From Sporosarcina sp. FSL W7-1349 (GTDB lineage: Bacteria; Bacillota; Bacilli; Bacillales_A; Planococcaceae): a DNA stretch of 64,000 nucleotides. The notes beneath the pieces were generated by a model. It made no database searches. It was not told where the DNA came from and saw only the letters and a program-made list of their open reading frames with translations. Below are positions 34,224 through 42,640 of the stretch, piece after piece; the first letter of the stretch is position 1, and each line of letters opens with the position of its first letter. The translations under genes were made by a program, and so were the position numbers. The stretch spans positions 806,001 to 870,000 of the forward strand of contig NZ_JBBOOK010000001.1 in the NCBI RefSeq assembly GCF_038003045.1. The letters run 5' to 3'.

Positions 34224-34799
34224 TCAATGAGCTCGTATAGTGAATTCAATGTTGTCAGTCTGCTTTAAGAAGGGAGTCCCTTCAGTGGAAAACTGAAACT
34301 CGATTCCCGATAGATCGTCGGGCAATGCTGGCGATACGATGAATTCCTGGGTTGCCTGTCCCGTCGTGCCGCTCCCGCCTTCCTGCCGGCAATCATACCC
34401 CTCCCCGACCGATAAGCGAAAGAAAGGATATTCAGGCCCTTCCCCTTGGCGATCTTTCGTCCCGTCCCAGTTCACATGCAGTTGGACGACGCTCGCATTC
34501 TCATACTGCCGAATAAATGTGAGGGAATAGAAATATTTCCCCATCTCGACAGATTGCATGACAGACACGTGTTTTCGAAAGCGCCTCGGCTCCACCCTTG
34601 GCCGGAAATGATCTTCCATCTGGATGAGGTTAAATAATGATTTTACATACTCCCCATGCAGACCGAATTCTTCCGCCCAGTCCGCCATCACTTCCTCCGG
34701 GGGTTCAATCATCTGCTTGTCTGTAAGTACCTTCCGTTGTTTCAACAACGAACAGAATTGCTCGTCCAAGCGGTGAAGCTGGTCATCATATTTTGTCAA
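34224..34799 (-). CDS. Unknown protein in an ABC exporter operon
   Basis: The start is TTG 34799 after AGGGGGATGGG, giving 191 aa. No signal peptide or membrane helix is seen. The first half is helical (LDEQFCSLLKQRKVLTDKQM), the second beta-rich (ASVVQLHVNWDGTKD, EYPFFRLSVGEGYDCRQEGG). It is the first gene of an operon with the ATPase (22 bp later) and the permease. Its place suggests a regulator or an accessory factor of the exporter. No family was recognised. Confidence 0.68.
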   Translation of the reverse strand: MTKYDDQLHRLDEQFCSLLKQRKVLTDKQMIEPPEEVMADWAEEFGLHGEYVKSLFNLIQMEDHFRPRVEPRRFRKHVSVMQSVEMGKYFYSLTFIRQYENASVVQLHVNWDGTKDRQGEGPEYPFFRLSVGEGYDCRQEGGSGTTGQATQEFIVSPALPDDLSGIEFQFSTEGTPFLKQTDNIEFTIRAH

Positions 34800-34921
34800 T
34801 TTCCCATCCCCCTTTTCTTACAAATAGTTTAGCAGAAATAGGTTTAATTCGGTGAAAAAGGGGTATAAGGCTATTATCGGATTACATGTTTTTTAATGAG
34901 ATCGGATAGGAGGTGATTCAG

Positions 34922-35107
34922 TTGCGGACAGTCCAAGGGATTTCCAGCGTCCTCGCTTATCTCGACTCGGTCGACTACCACGTGACGGAAGAAAACGTCC
35001 AGGCCCTTTTGGCTGATATGGACGTGACCTCCGACAACCGTTCAAGCCACTTTAATTTGGATCACATAGACTGGTGGATCAACCAGCAACAGCATTTGGA
35101 ACTATGA
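34922..35107 (+). CDS. Small hypothetical protein
   Basis: The start is TTG 34922 (MRTVQGISSVLAYLDSVDYH), directly preceded by AGGAGGTGA; a GTG at 34913 lies inside that site. The 61-aa product is acidic with two Trp-Trp residues near the end (DHIDWWINQQQ) and no membrane segment. Its own terminator was split by the IS element (see 35121-36429). No family was recognised. Confidence 0.65.
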   Translation: MRTVQGISSVLAYLDSVDYHVTEENVQALLADMDVTSDNRSSHFNLDHIDWWINQQQHLEL

Positions 35108-35175
35108 AAACAACGAAGAGCCCCTGCTAATCCCGGCACTGACCACCTTTTTTGAGACAAGTAAAAAACACCTTA

Positions 35176-36015
35176 TTATGCAGCCATTTGCCGGTATTGT
35201 ACCGGTGATTGGCTGTTTAATTTCGTTTGAATGCGGATATTGTTATAATAAGTAATATATTCTTCGACAATCTGCATCACATGCGCATTGGTAGTGCGAT
35301 AGATGTCGTCGAGGTAGAACGTTTCCGACTTTAGCGAGGAGTGGAACGTTTCGATTGGGGAATTATCAGCGGGTGTGCCTTTACGGGACATGCTCATGGT
35401 AATTCCCTTTTCTTTTACTGCCATTTGATAGGCATATGATGTATAAACCGAGCCTTGATCGCTATGCAACATACAGCCCTCCGGTAAGTCCGGTAATTGA
35501 TGCAACGTATCCAAAACGAAAGTGGTGTCCTGGATGAAACCGATGGTTTGGGCCACAATTTCTCCGTTGTAGACATCAAGGATACTTGAAAGATACATCA
35601 TGGATTGGCCGAAGGGCAAGTAGGTAATATCTGTCACCAACTTCTCCAAAGGCTTAGAAGCAGTAAAATCCCTCTCTAACAGGTTCGGTGCTACATGTGC
35701 GGGCTGCCCGGTACGTTTGCGTCTCTTCACTTTCACACGGCACTGCCAACCATGTTTCTGCATGACATGTTGTACCGTCTTCTCACAGACTCCTGGATAT
35801 TGAGCCGCAATCTTCCGGTACCCATATCGGAATTTATGCTTCTTACACAATTCGCCAATCTGCCGATCCCGCGCCTCCTTTGGTGTCTCATTCCCCTCTT
35901 GGGCTTTCCAGCGATAATACGATGAACGACTGATACCCATGTGTCGGCAGATCTCTCCTATAGACATATCTCCACTCCATTCTTCCACTAACTGAATCAC
36001 AACTTTTGGCGCCAC
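35176..36015 (-). CDS. IS3-family transposase, OrfB (DDE integrase core)
   Basis: The 279-aa frame has an N-terminal HTH (IGEICRHMGISRSSYYRWKA), then the catalytic domain. The DDE residues are in KLVTDITYLPFG, HSDQGSVY and the IETFHSSLKSET segment. It lies in the -1 frame relative to OrfA and can be read as an OrfA-B fusion by frameshift at 36036-36042, producing the active transposase. The GTG at 36015 is probably not the main start. No stop or frame break is seen, so the element may be active. Confidence 0.9.
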   Translation of the reverse strand: MAPKVVIQLVEEWSGDMSIGEICRHMGISRSSYYRWKAQEGNETPKEARDRQIGELCKKHKFRYGYRKIAAQYPGVCEKTVQHVMQKHGWQCRVKVKRRKRTGQPAHVAPNLLERDFTASKPLEKLVTDITYLPFGQSMMYLSSILDVYNGEIVAQTIGFIQDTTFVLDTLHQLPDLPEGCMLHSDQGSVYTSYAYQMAVKEKGITMSMSRKGTPADNSPIETFHSSLKSETFYLDDIYRTTNAHVMQIVEEYITYYNNIRIQTKLNSQSPVQYRQMAA

Positions 36016-36317
36016 TTCCTTTCCAATTCTGCGTACTTTTTTAATACTTCGACCTGTTGTCTCAGAAAGCGATTTTCAGCCTGCAATCTCGCTGTCTCAC
36101 TTTCATACTCGGGTCCTTTGCCGAAGGCATATTGCTTGCCGACCGGTTGTGCAAGACGGTGCAATTCACCATTCCGATACCATCGCATCCAAGTTTTCAG
36201 CTGTGTATAGTTCCGGATGTTCAGTTCCTCCATTACTTCTTTCACAGGAACACCCGCTAACCGCATTTCAATCGCCTTCAATTTCACTTCTTCTGGATAA
36301 CTAACTCTAGTTCCCAT
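35997..36317 (-). CDS. IS3-family transposase, OrfA (HTH and leucine zipper)
   Basis: The 106-aa protein has an HTH (VKEVMEELNIRNYTQLKTWM), then a leucine-zipper-like helix (ETARLQAENRFLRQQVEVLKK). It ends with the RKWRQKL stop overlapping OrfB by 19 nt. The slippery A6G heptamer at 36042-36036 (read TTA AAA AAG) lies 27 nt before its stop. OrfA binds the ends and limits transposition, as in other IS3 elements. Confidence 0.9.
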   Translation of the reverse strand: MGTRVSYPEEVKLKAIEMRLAGVPVKEVMEELNIRNYTQLKTWMRWYRNGELHRLAQPVGKQYAFGKGPEYESETARLQAENRFLRQQVEVLKKYAELERKWRQKL

Positions 36318-36491
36318 AGAAAAAACACCTCCACGTTGATGTATTAAGGTTCAATACCCGTTTTTCAACGTAAGGTGTTTTTATTTGTCTCATTTTCTTA
36401 GGTCAGTTCCCCCCAAGCAGGGGTTTTTTGTTGTTTTTATTCTTATTTTCGACGACCGTTCATAGACTACTAAAAACGGAGTTGACTCCTT

Positions 36492-36827
36492 ATGGCTAAA
36501 TCGATCGACATTTCTACGTCAAAGCATCATTTGAAATTATTTGAGAACGGCAGGTTAATCAAAACCTATCCGATCGGGGTCGGGAGGATGGTCACCCCTA
36601 CGCCCGCCGGCACTTATACAATCATTAATAAGCAACGGAATCCGGGCGGTCCTTTCGGGGTTTTTTGGATGGGATTATCGAAACCGCATTACGGCATCCA
36701 TGGAACGAATAATCCTTCTTCTATCGGAAAAAATGTTTCAAAAGGCTGCATCCGGATGCATAACCGGGATGTTTTGGAATTGGCAGCTGCTGTTCCAATC
36801 GGGACCCGGGTAGCGATCCATAAATAA
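36492..36827 (+). CDS. L,D-transpeptidase (YkuD) domain protein without signal peptide
   Basis: The 111-aa protein is little more than the catalytic domain: HYGIHGTNN (His66, His70) and SKGCIRMHN (Cys86). That Cys/His pair forms the acyl-enzyme for 3-3 peptidoglycan cross-links. It starts directly with [20 protein letters not shown] and shows no signal peptide, LysM or membrane anchor. Spore-expressed members without a signal exist in Bacillus, so a coat or cortex role is possible. Alone between terminators. Confidence 0.85.
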   Translation: MAKSIDISTSKHHLKLFENGRLIKTYPIGVGRMVTPTPAGTYTIINKQRNPGGPFGVFWMGLSKPHYGIHGTNNPSSIGKNVSKGCIRMHNRDVLELAAAVPIGTRVAIHK

Positions 36828-36828
36828 C

Positions 36829-36878
36829 AAAAGGTTGTCCCAGACTATCAGCTACACTGACTGTCTGGACAACCTTTG
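36829..36878. terminator. Bidirectional terminator between the YkuD gene and the S9 peptidase
   Basis: CAAAAGGTTGTCC (36829-36840) pairs with GGACAACCTTTG (36867-36878); the stem continues inside as CAGAC/GTCTG. Flanks are A/T rich on both sides. Confidence 0.8.
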
Positions 36879-36885
36879 TCTTATT

Positions 36886-39168
36886 TCACTTCAGATGCGT
36901 ATCCAAAAACCGGACCATCGCATTGTAAAATTCAATCCGATTCTCTTCCTTCTGGAAGCCATGGCCTTCGTTTTCTTTCAACATATATTCCACGTCAATT
37001 CCTCTTGCTCGTAACGCTTCAACAATTTGGTCGGATTCCGCTTGGTTGACCCGTGGATCATTCGCTCCTTGCGCGACGAATAATGGAGTTTTGATCTTGT
37101 CCGCATGGAAAACTGGCGAGACCGCTTCGAGAAGCTCTTTATCTTCGACTGGATGGCCAACTCGTTTATAGAGGTCGTTGCGGATCGTTTCCCAGTATGG
37201 AGGGATGGTTTCCAATAAAGTGAAAATATTAGAAACACCGACATAGTCTACTGCAGCGGCGTACAAATCTGGAGTGAAGGTGATACCGGCTAACGTGGCA
37301 TAACCGCCAAAGGATGCGCCATAAATTCCGATTCGGTCTGGATCCGCAATACCCTGGTCAATCGCCCACTGGACTCCATCCGTTATATCATCCTGGATTT
37401 TCAGTCCCCACTGCTTATTGCCTGCATCGAGGAACTCTTTTCCATAACCGGAGGACGACCTGAAATTCACTTGAAGGACAGCATATCCCCGGTTGGCAAG
37501 AAGCTGGACTTCCGGATTGAAGCCCCACATATCCCGTGCCCAAGGACCTCCATGCGGATTGACAATCAGCGGCAAGTTTTCCGGCTTTTTATTTTTCGGC
37601 ATTGTCAAATACCCATGGATGGTCAATCCATCTCGGCTTTTATACGAGATCGGATGCATGTCTGCCAATTGATCCGGATCCAGCCAGGAACCCAGCTCTG
37701 CTAATGTTGTCAATGCCTTCGTTGTGGAATCGTAATAATAATAGGTTCCATACACTTTATCACTCGTTACCGCGACGATGAATTTCGTCATTTCTTTATT
37801 ATAATCAACTATCAGCAGTTCACTTTCGCTGACGTTCAATTTGCTTTTCAATTCATTGAATAGCGCCTCGAAGTTTTTGTCATGGAATTCGTAATGCCGT
37901 TTATCCGTCATGTATAGGCTATACAAGATTTTATCTTGTGTCCGATCATAGACACCGTTTAGCACATCCACTTGCTTGTTGGAATACATGACTTCTTCGT
38001 TTGCTTGTAAATCCAGTTTCACCAATTCAACCTTATCCCGGTCTTTATTGGACAAGGCGTAAATGGATTGGTTATCCTTTGAAAATGCAATTGGTGTTAT
38101 CGTATCCCCTTTTGCTGTCTGGACAAATGGCCTGAACTCGTCCTTTTCTGAATCCCGGTATAACACCGTGCTATCGACGCCATCGGATTCTACAGCCATT
38201 CTGATTTTCCCGTCATGATCCGCCAGCCAGCTAACGATATTGCCAGGATTTTTAGCTACATGCGTCGTTTCACCCGTCTTAATATTCAGTTTATAGACAT
38301 CGAAAACGGTCGGATCTTCCTTGTTCATCGTAATGAGAATTTCATCTTTGATACCCTGTAAAACGCTAAGCAATTCTACACGTACTCCCGGATAAGGAGT
38401 TAAATCCCTTTCTTCCTGGCCTTTGAAACTGGAGGAATAAATATGGTAATTCTCATCTCCCCCGCCGTCTTTCAAATAGAGGATTTGATCATCTTTCCAG
38501 AAAGATGCGACGATATCGTGATCCTTTGAACTTGTCACACGTACCGGTTCGCTGTCTTCCCCCATCTCCTTGACAAATACGTTAAAACGGTTTTCCCATG
38601 AAGAAGAATAGGAAATATAATTCCCATCCGGTGATAGTTCATAGCCGAAGTCCCCAGGGTTTTTCATGAAGTCTTCGACTGAAATCTCATCAACACCAGC
38701 ATCCGTAATTCCGTGAGCAGGAGCTGTTTTGTAACCAGATAGAACGGTTGAAAGCTCAGCGGCTGTTAATGGAGCATTCACTTGGACATGTGCGTTGAAA
38801 AGGCGTTGGGTTTTAGCGGTATTTAAATAATCTTCCAACGATTTTTCATCATCCTCAATCCCGAGTGCCCGAATCGTAATCCGTGCGGCTTCTCCATTTG
38901 TAATGGCTGCTTTTCTGCCGTCCAATTCACCTGGGAGCACCCATCGGTTGACAATTTCGTCGCGCATCTCTTCTGAAGCATGTTGGTACGAGAACTCTTT
39001 CAAAGCAGCATCAAGAAAGTCATCCACGGAAACAAATTTTTCAATCGGCTGTTCCAATTGTTGCCCTACCGACGCAGGTGACCGATCCGTTTCCGTCGCC
39101 AGCGCCCCTAATGGATAGGATCCAATTAACGCCGCTGAAAAAACCGACAGTATAACCTTTTTCCTCAC
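36886..39168 (-). CDS. Secreted S9 family (prolyl oligopeptidase) peptidase with SLH-like N-terminus
   Basis: The 760-aa protein starts at GTG after GGGAGG and has a signal peptide (MRKKVILSVFSAALIGSYPL, cut after ALA). Residues about 45-150 resemble a degenerate SLH pair: GELDGRKAAITNGEAARITI then RALGIEDDEKSL, and NAHVQVNAPLTAAELSTV. A seven-bladed propeller follows, then the alpha/beta-hydrolase with Ser619 (GASFGGYATL), Asp704 (GANDPRVN) and His736 (GHGFQKEE). It should cleave small peptides outside the cell. SLH-like modules bind wall polysaccharide. Confidence 0.87.
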   Translation of the reverse strand: MRKKVILSVFSAALIGSYPLGALATETDRSPASVGQQLEQPIEKFVSVDDFLDAALKEFSYQHASEEMRDEIVNRWVLPGELDGRKAAITNGEAARITIRALGIEDDEKSLEDYLNTAKTQRLFNAHVQVNAPLTAAELSTVLSGYKTAPAHGITDAGVDEISVEDFMKNPGDFGYELSPDGNYISYSSSWENRFNVFVKEMGEDSEPVRVTSSKDHDIVASFWKDDQILYLKDGGGDENYHIYSSSFKGQEERDLTPYPGVRVELLSVLQGIKDEILITMNKEDPTVFDVYKLNIKTGETTHVAKNPGNIVSWLADHDGKIRMAVESDGVDSTVLYRDSEKDEFRPFVQTAKGDTITPIAFSKDNQSIYALSNKDRDKVELVKLDLQANEEVMYSNKQVDVLNGVYDRTQDKILYSLYMTDKRHYEFHDKNFEALFNELKSKLNVSESELLIVDYNKEMTKFIVAVTSDKVYGTYYYYDSTTKALTTLAELGSWLDPDQLADMHPISYKSRDGLTIHGYLTMPKNKKPENLPLIVNPHGGPWARDMWGFNPEVQLLANRGYAVLQVNFRSSSGYGKEFLDAGNKQWGLKIQDDITDGVQWAIDQGIADPDRIGIYGASFGGYATLAGITFTPDLYAAAVDYVGVSNIFTLLETIPPYWETIRNDLYKRVGHPVEDKELLEAVSPVFHADKIKTPLFVAQGANDPRVNQAESDQIVEALRARGIDVEYMLKENEGHGFQKEENRIEFYNAMVRFLDTHLK

Positions 39169-39406
39169 TTCTCATTCCTCCCTTTTTATGTTCTCAATAA
39201 AATAGTACTAGGACATCATTCCAGTTGTCAAACAATTCCTGTAAAGGAAACTTTACTGTGGAAATTTCAAATTAAGACCGACCGGACTTGCAGTTAAGAT
39301 GGACAACGTCGGCAATCTCATACTGAATACGCACAAAAAATAACATCAAAGAGCGGGTTTTCTAAGTGGAGATTGCGGTTTCCGCCTAACATCCCTTTCA
39401 GGAAAA

Positions 39407-39436
39407 TTGCTACTGAGAATTATTCCGTGGTATACT
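39407..39436 (+). promoter_or_regulatory. Promoter of the ABC-F gene
   Basis: TTGCTA (39407-39412), an 18-nt spacer and TATACT (39431-39436) lie 30 bp before the ATG at 39467. The roughly 240 bp between the S9 peptidase start and this promoter held nothing else I could name. Confidence 0.55.
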
Positions 39437-39466
39437 AGAAGTATTGTGAATTTAGGAGGATTTCGA

Positions 39467-41074
39467 ATGATAGCAGTTTCTAATGTAAGTCTTCAGTTCG
39501 GTGACCGCAAGCTGTTTGAAGACGTCAATATACAGTTCAACCCCGGCCATTGTTATGGTTTGATCGGCGCGAACGGTGCGGGTAAATCGACTTTCCTGAA
39601 AGTATTATCGGGTGAAATCGATCCACAATCAGGAAATGTCATCATGGAAAAAGATGCACGACTAGCCGTTTTGAAACAGAACCACTTCGAATATGAAGAA
39701 AATGAAGTGCTCGATACGGTCATCATGGGCCATAAACGGTTATATGACATTATGGCAGAGAAAAATGCCATCTACATGAAAGAGGATTTCTCGGATGAGG
39801 ATGGCATGCGCGCCGCTGAACTGGAAGGCGAATTTGCGGAATTGAACGGTTGGGAAGCGGAATCGGAAGCCGCTATTCTCCTGCAAGGACTTGGCATTTC
39901 CGAGGCACTCCACCACGTGAAAATGGCGGAATTGACGGGTTCCGAAAAAGTGAAAGTGTTGCTCGCCCAAGCATTGTTCGGCAAGCCGGACGTTCTTCTA
40001 CTGGATGAGCCGACGAACCACTTAGACTTGAAAGCAATCCAATGGCTCGAAGAATTCCTGATCGAATTCGATAACACTGTCATCGTCGTCTCCCACGACC
40101 GTCACTTTTTGAATAAAGTCTGTACGCAAATCGCGGATCTCGACTTTTCAAAAATCCAGCTGTACCCGGGCAACTATGATTTCTGGTATGAATCCAGCCA
40201 GCTTGCCCTAAAGATGGCACAAGACCAGAACAAGAAAAAAGAAGAGAAGATCAAAGAACTTCAAGCTTTCGTCGCCCGTTTCAGTGCGAATGCATCCAAA
40301 TCGAAACAAGCGACTTCACGTAAAAAGGCTTTGGAAAAAATCCAATTGGATGATATTCGTCCATCTTCCCGCCGCTATCCTTTCGTCAACTTCACGATGG
40401 GTCGCGAAATCGGAAATGACGTGCTTAGTGTCCAAAACGTATCCAAAACCATAGAAGGAAAAGTGATGTTGAAAAACGCCACCTTCACAATGGGCAAAGA
40501 AGACAAAATCATCCTTCTCGGCAATCCTTTGCAGAAAACGGCTTTACTCGAGATCCTGGCAGAACAGGACCAACCGGATGAAGGCAGCATCAAGTGGGGT
40601 GTCACGACGTCACGCGCGTACTTCCCTCTCGATAACAACGAGTATTTCGAAGGCGACGAACAAACGCTTGTGGAATGGCTTCGTCAATATTCCCCGGAAG
40701 ACCAGACCGAGACTTTCCTACGTGGATTCCTCGGACGCATGTTGTTCTCCGGTGAAGAAGTCAATAAGAAGCCTTCTGTCCTCTCAGGAGGCGAAAAGGT
40801 ACGCTGCATGCTTTCGAAAATGATGTTAACCTCGGCCAACGTCCTATTGCTGGACGAACCGATGAACCACTTGGATCTGGAATCCATCCAAGCACTGAAC
40901 AATGGCTTGATGGCGTTCAAAGGGGCGATGGTGTTCACATCCCATGACCAACAGTTCATCCAAACGGTAGCCAACCGGATTATCGAAATCCACGAAGATG
41001 GAACGATCTTCGATAAAATGATGAACTATGATGAATACTTGGAATGGAAAGACCAACAGCAAGCTGTAAATTAA
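39467..41074 (+). CDS. ykpA: ABC-F ATPase (YkpA/Ybit-like)
   Basis: The start is ATG 39467 after TAGGAGGATTTCG, giving 535 aa. Two nucleotide-binding domains are joined by a basic linker: Walker A GANGAGKSTFLK, first Walker B VLLLDEPTNHLDL, the linker (RFSANASKSKQATSRKK), a second Walker A-like region (LLGNPLQKTALLEIL, degenerate) and second Walker B VLLLDEPMNHLDL. There are no membrane segments. ABC-F proteins act on the ribosome or translation factors. The start sequence MIAVSNVSLQFG matches Bacillus YkpA from memory. Single gene with its own terminator. Confidence 0.92.
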   Translation: MIAVSNVSLQFGDRKLFEDVNIQFNPGHCYGLIGANGAGKSTFLKVLSGEIDPQSGNVIMEKDARLAVLKQNHFEYEENEVLDTVIMGHKRLYDIMAEKNAIYMKEDFSDEDGMRAAELEGEFAELNGWEAESEAAILLQGLGISEALHHVKMAELTGSEKVKVLLAQALFGKPDVLLLDEPTNHLDLKAIQWLEEFLIEFDNTVIVVSHDRHFLNKVCTQIADLDFSKIQLYPGNYDFWYESSQLALKMAQDQNKKKEEKIKELQAFVARFSANASKSKQATSRKKALEKIQLDDIRPSSRRYPFVNFTMGREIGNDVLSVQNVSKTIEGKVMLKNATFTMGKEDKIILLGNPLQKTALLEILAEQDQPDEGSIKWGVTTSRAYFPLDNNEYFEGDEQTLVEWLRQYSPEDQTETFLRGFLGRMLFSGEEVNKKPSVLSGGEKVRCMLSKMMLTSANVLLLDEPMNHLDLESIQALNNGLMAFKGAMVFTSHDQQFIQTVANRIIEIHEDGTIFDKMMNYDEYLEWKDQQQAVN

Positions 41075-41078
41075 GAAA

Positions 41079-41112
41079 AAACCGTTTCCCGCAAATCGGG
41101 GAACGGTTTCTC
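41079..41112 (+). terminator. Rho-independent terminator of the ABC-F gene
   Basis: AAACCGTTTCCC (41079-41090) pairs with GGGGAACGGTTT (41098-41109); CTCATTTTTT follows. Confidence 0.8.
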
Positions 41113-41197
41113 ATTTTTTAGAGACATATTGAAAAAATAAATCCACTCCGATGAATTCCGTGATTTTGGGTATACCAATGGCAAAGGAGTGTTTGGA

Positions 41198-41878
41198 ATG
41201 GGTAAATTATATGTTGTGATGCTATGTATGATGCTGCTACTCTTAGGAGCTTGCGGAAAACCGGATTCGACCGCAATGGATAATTCAGGTACGTCCAAAG
41301 GGTCGGCGACAACAGAAAATGGAACGTCTAATCCGGGTGAAGGGAAAGAACATGCAGAAGCGATTGAGATGATTAATTATTTCCCTCCGGACGGGACACA
41401 AGCAAGGTTTGAAGGGATGGGAAATGAATTTGCGGAGTTTGAAATCGAAGTCGCTCACCCTACCGAACATTACGTCATTATTCACGAGAATAATGGCGGG
41501 GCGATTGTCCGGCGGATTTTCAGGTTGGAGCCAGATGCCATCAACATTTTAGAGGAACAAGTTGTCGAAAATAAAGAGGACTTCCCTGACTTGCCTGCTT
41601 TGGAAGAGATGACGCCCACCGGAGTCTATTTGAAAAAGCCATTCACCAAGGGAGCGACTTTTGGTTTCTGGACCATTGTCGATACCGATGCCACGGTAGA
41701 AACCCCGTATCAAACATTTGATCAAGCATTGGTCATTGAAGAGAAAGGGAAAGATTACATCAATCGTAAATATTTTGTCGAGGGAATTGGTGAGGTGAAA
41801 CGCGAGTCCGTCATGCAGACAACCGACGGCGAGGAATTCACCGTAACCTCTTCTTTGGAATCGATCGATGATTTATGA
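41198..41878 (+). CDS. Lipoprotein of unknown function
   Basis: The start is ATG 41198 (MGKLYVVMLCMMLLLLGACG) after AAAGGAG, giving 226 aa. The signal peptide has lipobox LGAC (Cys19), then a flexible Ser/Thr/Gly linker (DSTAMDNSGTSKGSATTENG). The globular part (EMINYFPPDGTQARFEGMGN, then ALEEMTPTGVYLKK) is beta-rich. No family was recognised. It ends at a bidirectional terminator with the cold-shock gene. Confidence 0.72.
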   Translation: MGKLYVVMLCMMLLLLGACGKPDSTAMDNSGTSKGSATTENGTSNPGEGKEHAEAIEMINYFPPDGTQARFEGMGNEFAEFEIEVAHPTEHYVIIHENNGGAIVRRIFRLEPDAINILEEQVVENKEDFPDLPALEEMTPTGVYLKKPFTKGATFGFWTIVDTDATVETPYQTFDQALVIEEKGKDYINRKYFVEGIGEVKRESVMQTTDGEEFTVTSSLESIDDL

Positions 41879-41880
41879 GG

Positions 41881-41912
41881 AAAAAAGAGGCACCCGATTT
41901 CGAGTGCCTCTT
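41881..41912. terminator. Bidirectional terminator between the lipoprotein and csp
   Basis: AGAGGCAC (41886-41893) pairs with GTGCCTCT (41904-41911); the run of A at 41881-41886 gives a T-tract for the minus-strand csp message. Confidence 0.75.
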
Positions 41913-41924
41913 CGATTTGACGAA

Positions 41925-42125
41925 TTAAAGTTTTACAACATTAGCAGCCTGTAGTCCGCGGTTTCCTTCCACCACGTCGAACTCCACTTGTTGACCTTCG
42001 TCCAATGACTTGAATCCTTCACCCTCGATTGCTGAGAAGTGTACGAATACGTCATCCTCGCCTTCCACTTCGATGAATCCGAAGCCTTTTTCTGCATTGA
42101 ACCATTTTACTGTACCTTGTTTCAT
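41925..42125 (-). CDS. Cold-shock protein (CspA family)
   Basis: The start is ATG 42125 ([20 protein letters not shown]), giving 66 aa. RNP1 is KGFGFIEV (13-20) and RNP2 is VFVHF (26-30). The protein binds single-stranded RNA and DNA as a chaperone. Its leader, about 165 nt from the promoter at 42296-42323, holds a terminator-like 19-bp hairpin at 42181-42234. Long leaders are usual for cold-shock genes. Confidence 0.96.
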   Translation of the reverse strand: MKQGTVKWFNAEKGFGFIEVEGEDDVFVHFSAIEGEGFKSLDEGQQVEFDVVEGNRGLQAANVVKL

Positions 42126-42180
42126 ACCAAAACCTCCAAAATGATAATTCTTTAATATATGATTTTCCCCAAAAGAAAAA

Positions 42181-42234
42181 TTCACATATTACAAAAAGTA
42201 CCGACGATGCCGATCACTTTTTGTAATATGTGAA
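42181..42234 (-). promoter_or_regulatory. Perfect 19-bp hairpin with T-tract in the csp leader
   Basis: On the minus strand TTCACATATTACAAAAAGT (42234-42216) pairs perfectly with 42199-42181 across a 16-nt loop and is followed by TTTTTCTTTT. It looks like a Rho-independent terminator placed inside the leader. Temperature- or protein-dependent read-through could control the gene. It might instead end the DUF1033 gene message. Confidence 0.7.
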
Positions 42235-42295
42235 TACGCTCATTTCGGTGTTTCTTATATTTAATAACACTTGGATAATGTTCCCGATTAAAACA

Positions 42296-42323
42296 ACTAT
42301 ATCATATTCAAGTTCAATGTCAA
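42296..42323 (-). promoter_or_regulatory. Sigma-A-type promoter of the csp gene
   Basis: On the minus strand TTGACA (42323-42318), a 16-nt spacer and TATAGT (42301-42296) are near consensus. The start site near 42289 gives a leader of about 165 nt. Confidence 0.7.
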
Positions 42324-42349
42324 CTGATAATTTAAATATTTCGAATTGT

Positions 42350-42640
42350 TCAATAGCCGTCCTCTTTATGTAATAGAAGCATGACGCCATGATACACTTG
42401 AAGATCCTCATCGCATCCTTCACAAAAGACTTTCTCCCGCTCCGTCCAGAATGCGTAAAAAAATTCTTTTTTTACCGCTTCATGTTCATATTTCCCTCGA
42501 AACTCATCAAGTAAACGTCCGAAATAAGCAGTTGCCTCTTCCCTATTTTCAAATGTTTGACGGAGCCGGACTTTTTCTTCCCAGTCATCGAACATCCACC
42601 ACGGTTCATAATCTGCTTTCATGTAAATCACTTCATACAT
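42350..42640 (-). CDS. DUF1033-family protein
   Basis: The 96-aa protein begins MYEVIYMKADYEPWWMFDDW, the usual start of DUF1033 proteins of Bacillales (recalled). Aromatic and acidic residues dominate (FFYAFWTEREKVFCEGCDED), with a possible metal-binding CEGC near residue 74. It is likely soluble. Context gives no clue, as it stands alone between csp and a chemoreceptor gene. The start at ATG 42640 has GGAGG upstream. Confidence 0.8.
   Translation of the reverse strand: MYEVIYMKADYEPWWMFDDWEEKVRLRQTFENREEATAYFGRLLDEFRGKYEHEAVKKEFFYAFWTEREKVFCEGCDEDLQVYHGVMLLLHKEDGY

Larger units (their letters stand above)
35135..36410 (-). mobile_element. IS3-family insertion sequence (1,276 bp, IS150-like)
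   Basis: Inverted ends match in two blocks: GGCACTGACC (left) with GGAACTGACC (right, complement), and GAGACAAGTAAAAAACACC with GAGACAAATAAAAACACC, with an unmatched spacer between them. CCC at 35132-35134 and 36411-36413 is a 3-bp target duplication. Two overlapping reading frames read on the minus strand with a -1 frameshift site. Choosing TGACC as the outer end instead (35140-36405) gives no target duplication. Confidence 0.85.
35121..36429 (+). terminator. Rho-independent terminator split by an IS insertion
   Basis: CCCCTGCT (35121-35128) and AGCAGGGG (36416-36423) would pair across the inserted element, and TTTTTT follows at 36424. Removing 35135-36410 and one CCC copy restores an 8-bp stem with the loop AATCCCCA. 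The hairpin belonged to the 61-aa gene. Confidence 0.85.

Noticed and set aside
35140..36405. IS element with ends TGACC...GGTCA
   Set aside because: Gives no target duplication; moving each end out by five bases gives a CCC duplication and restores the split terminator.
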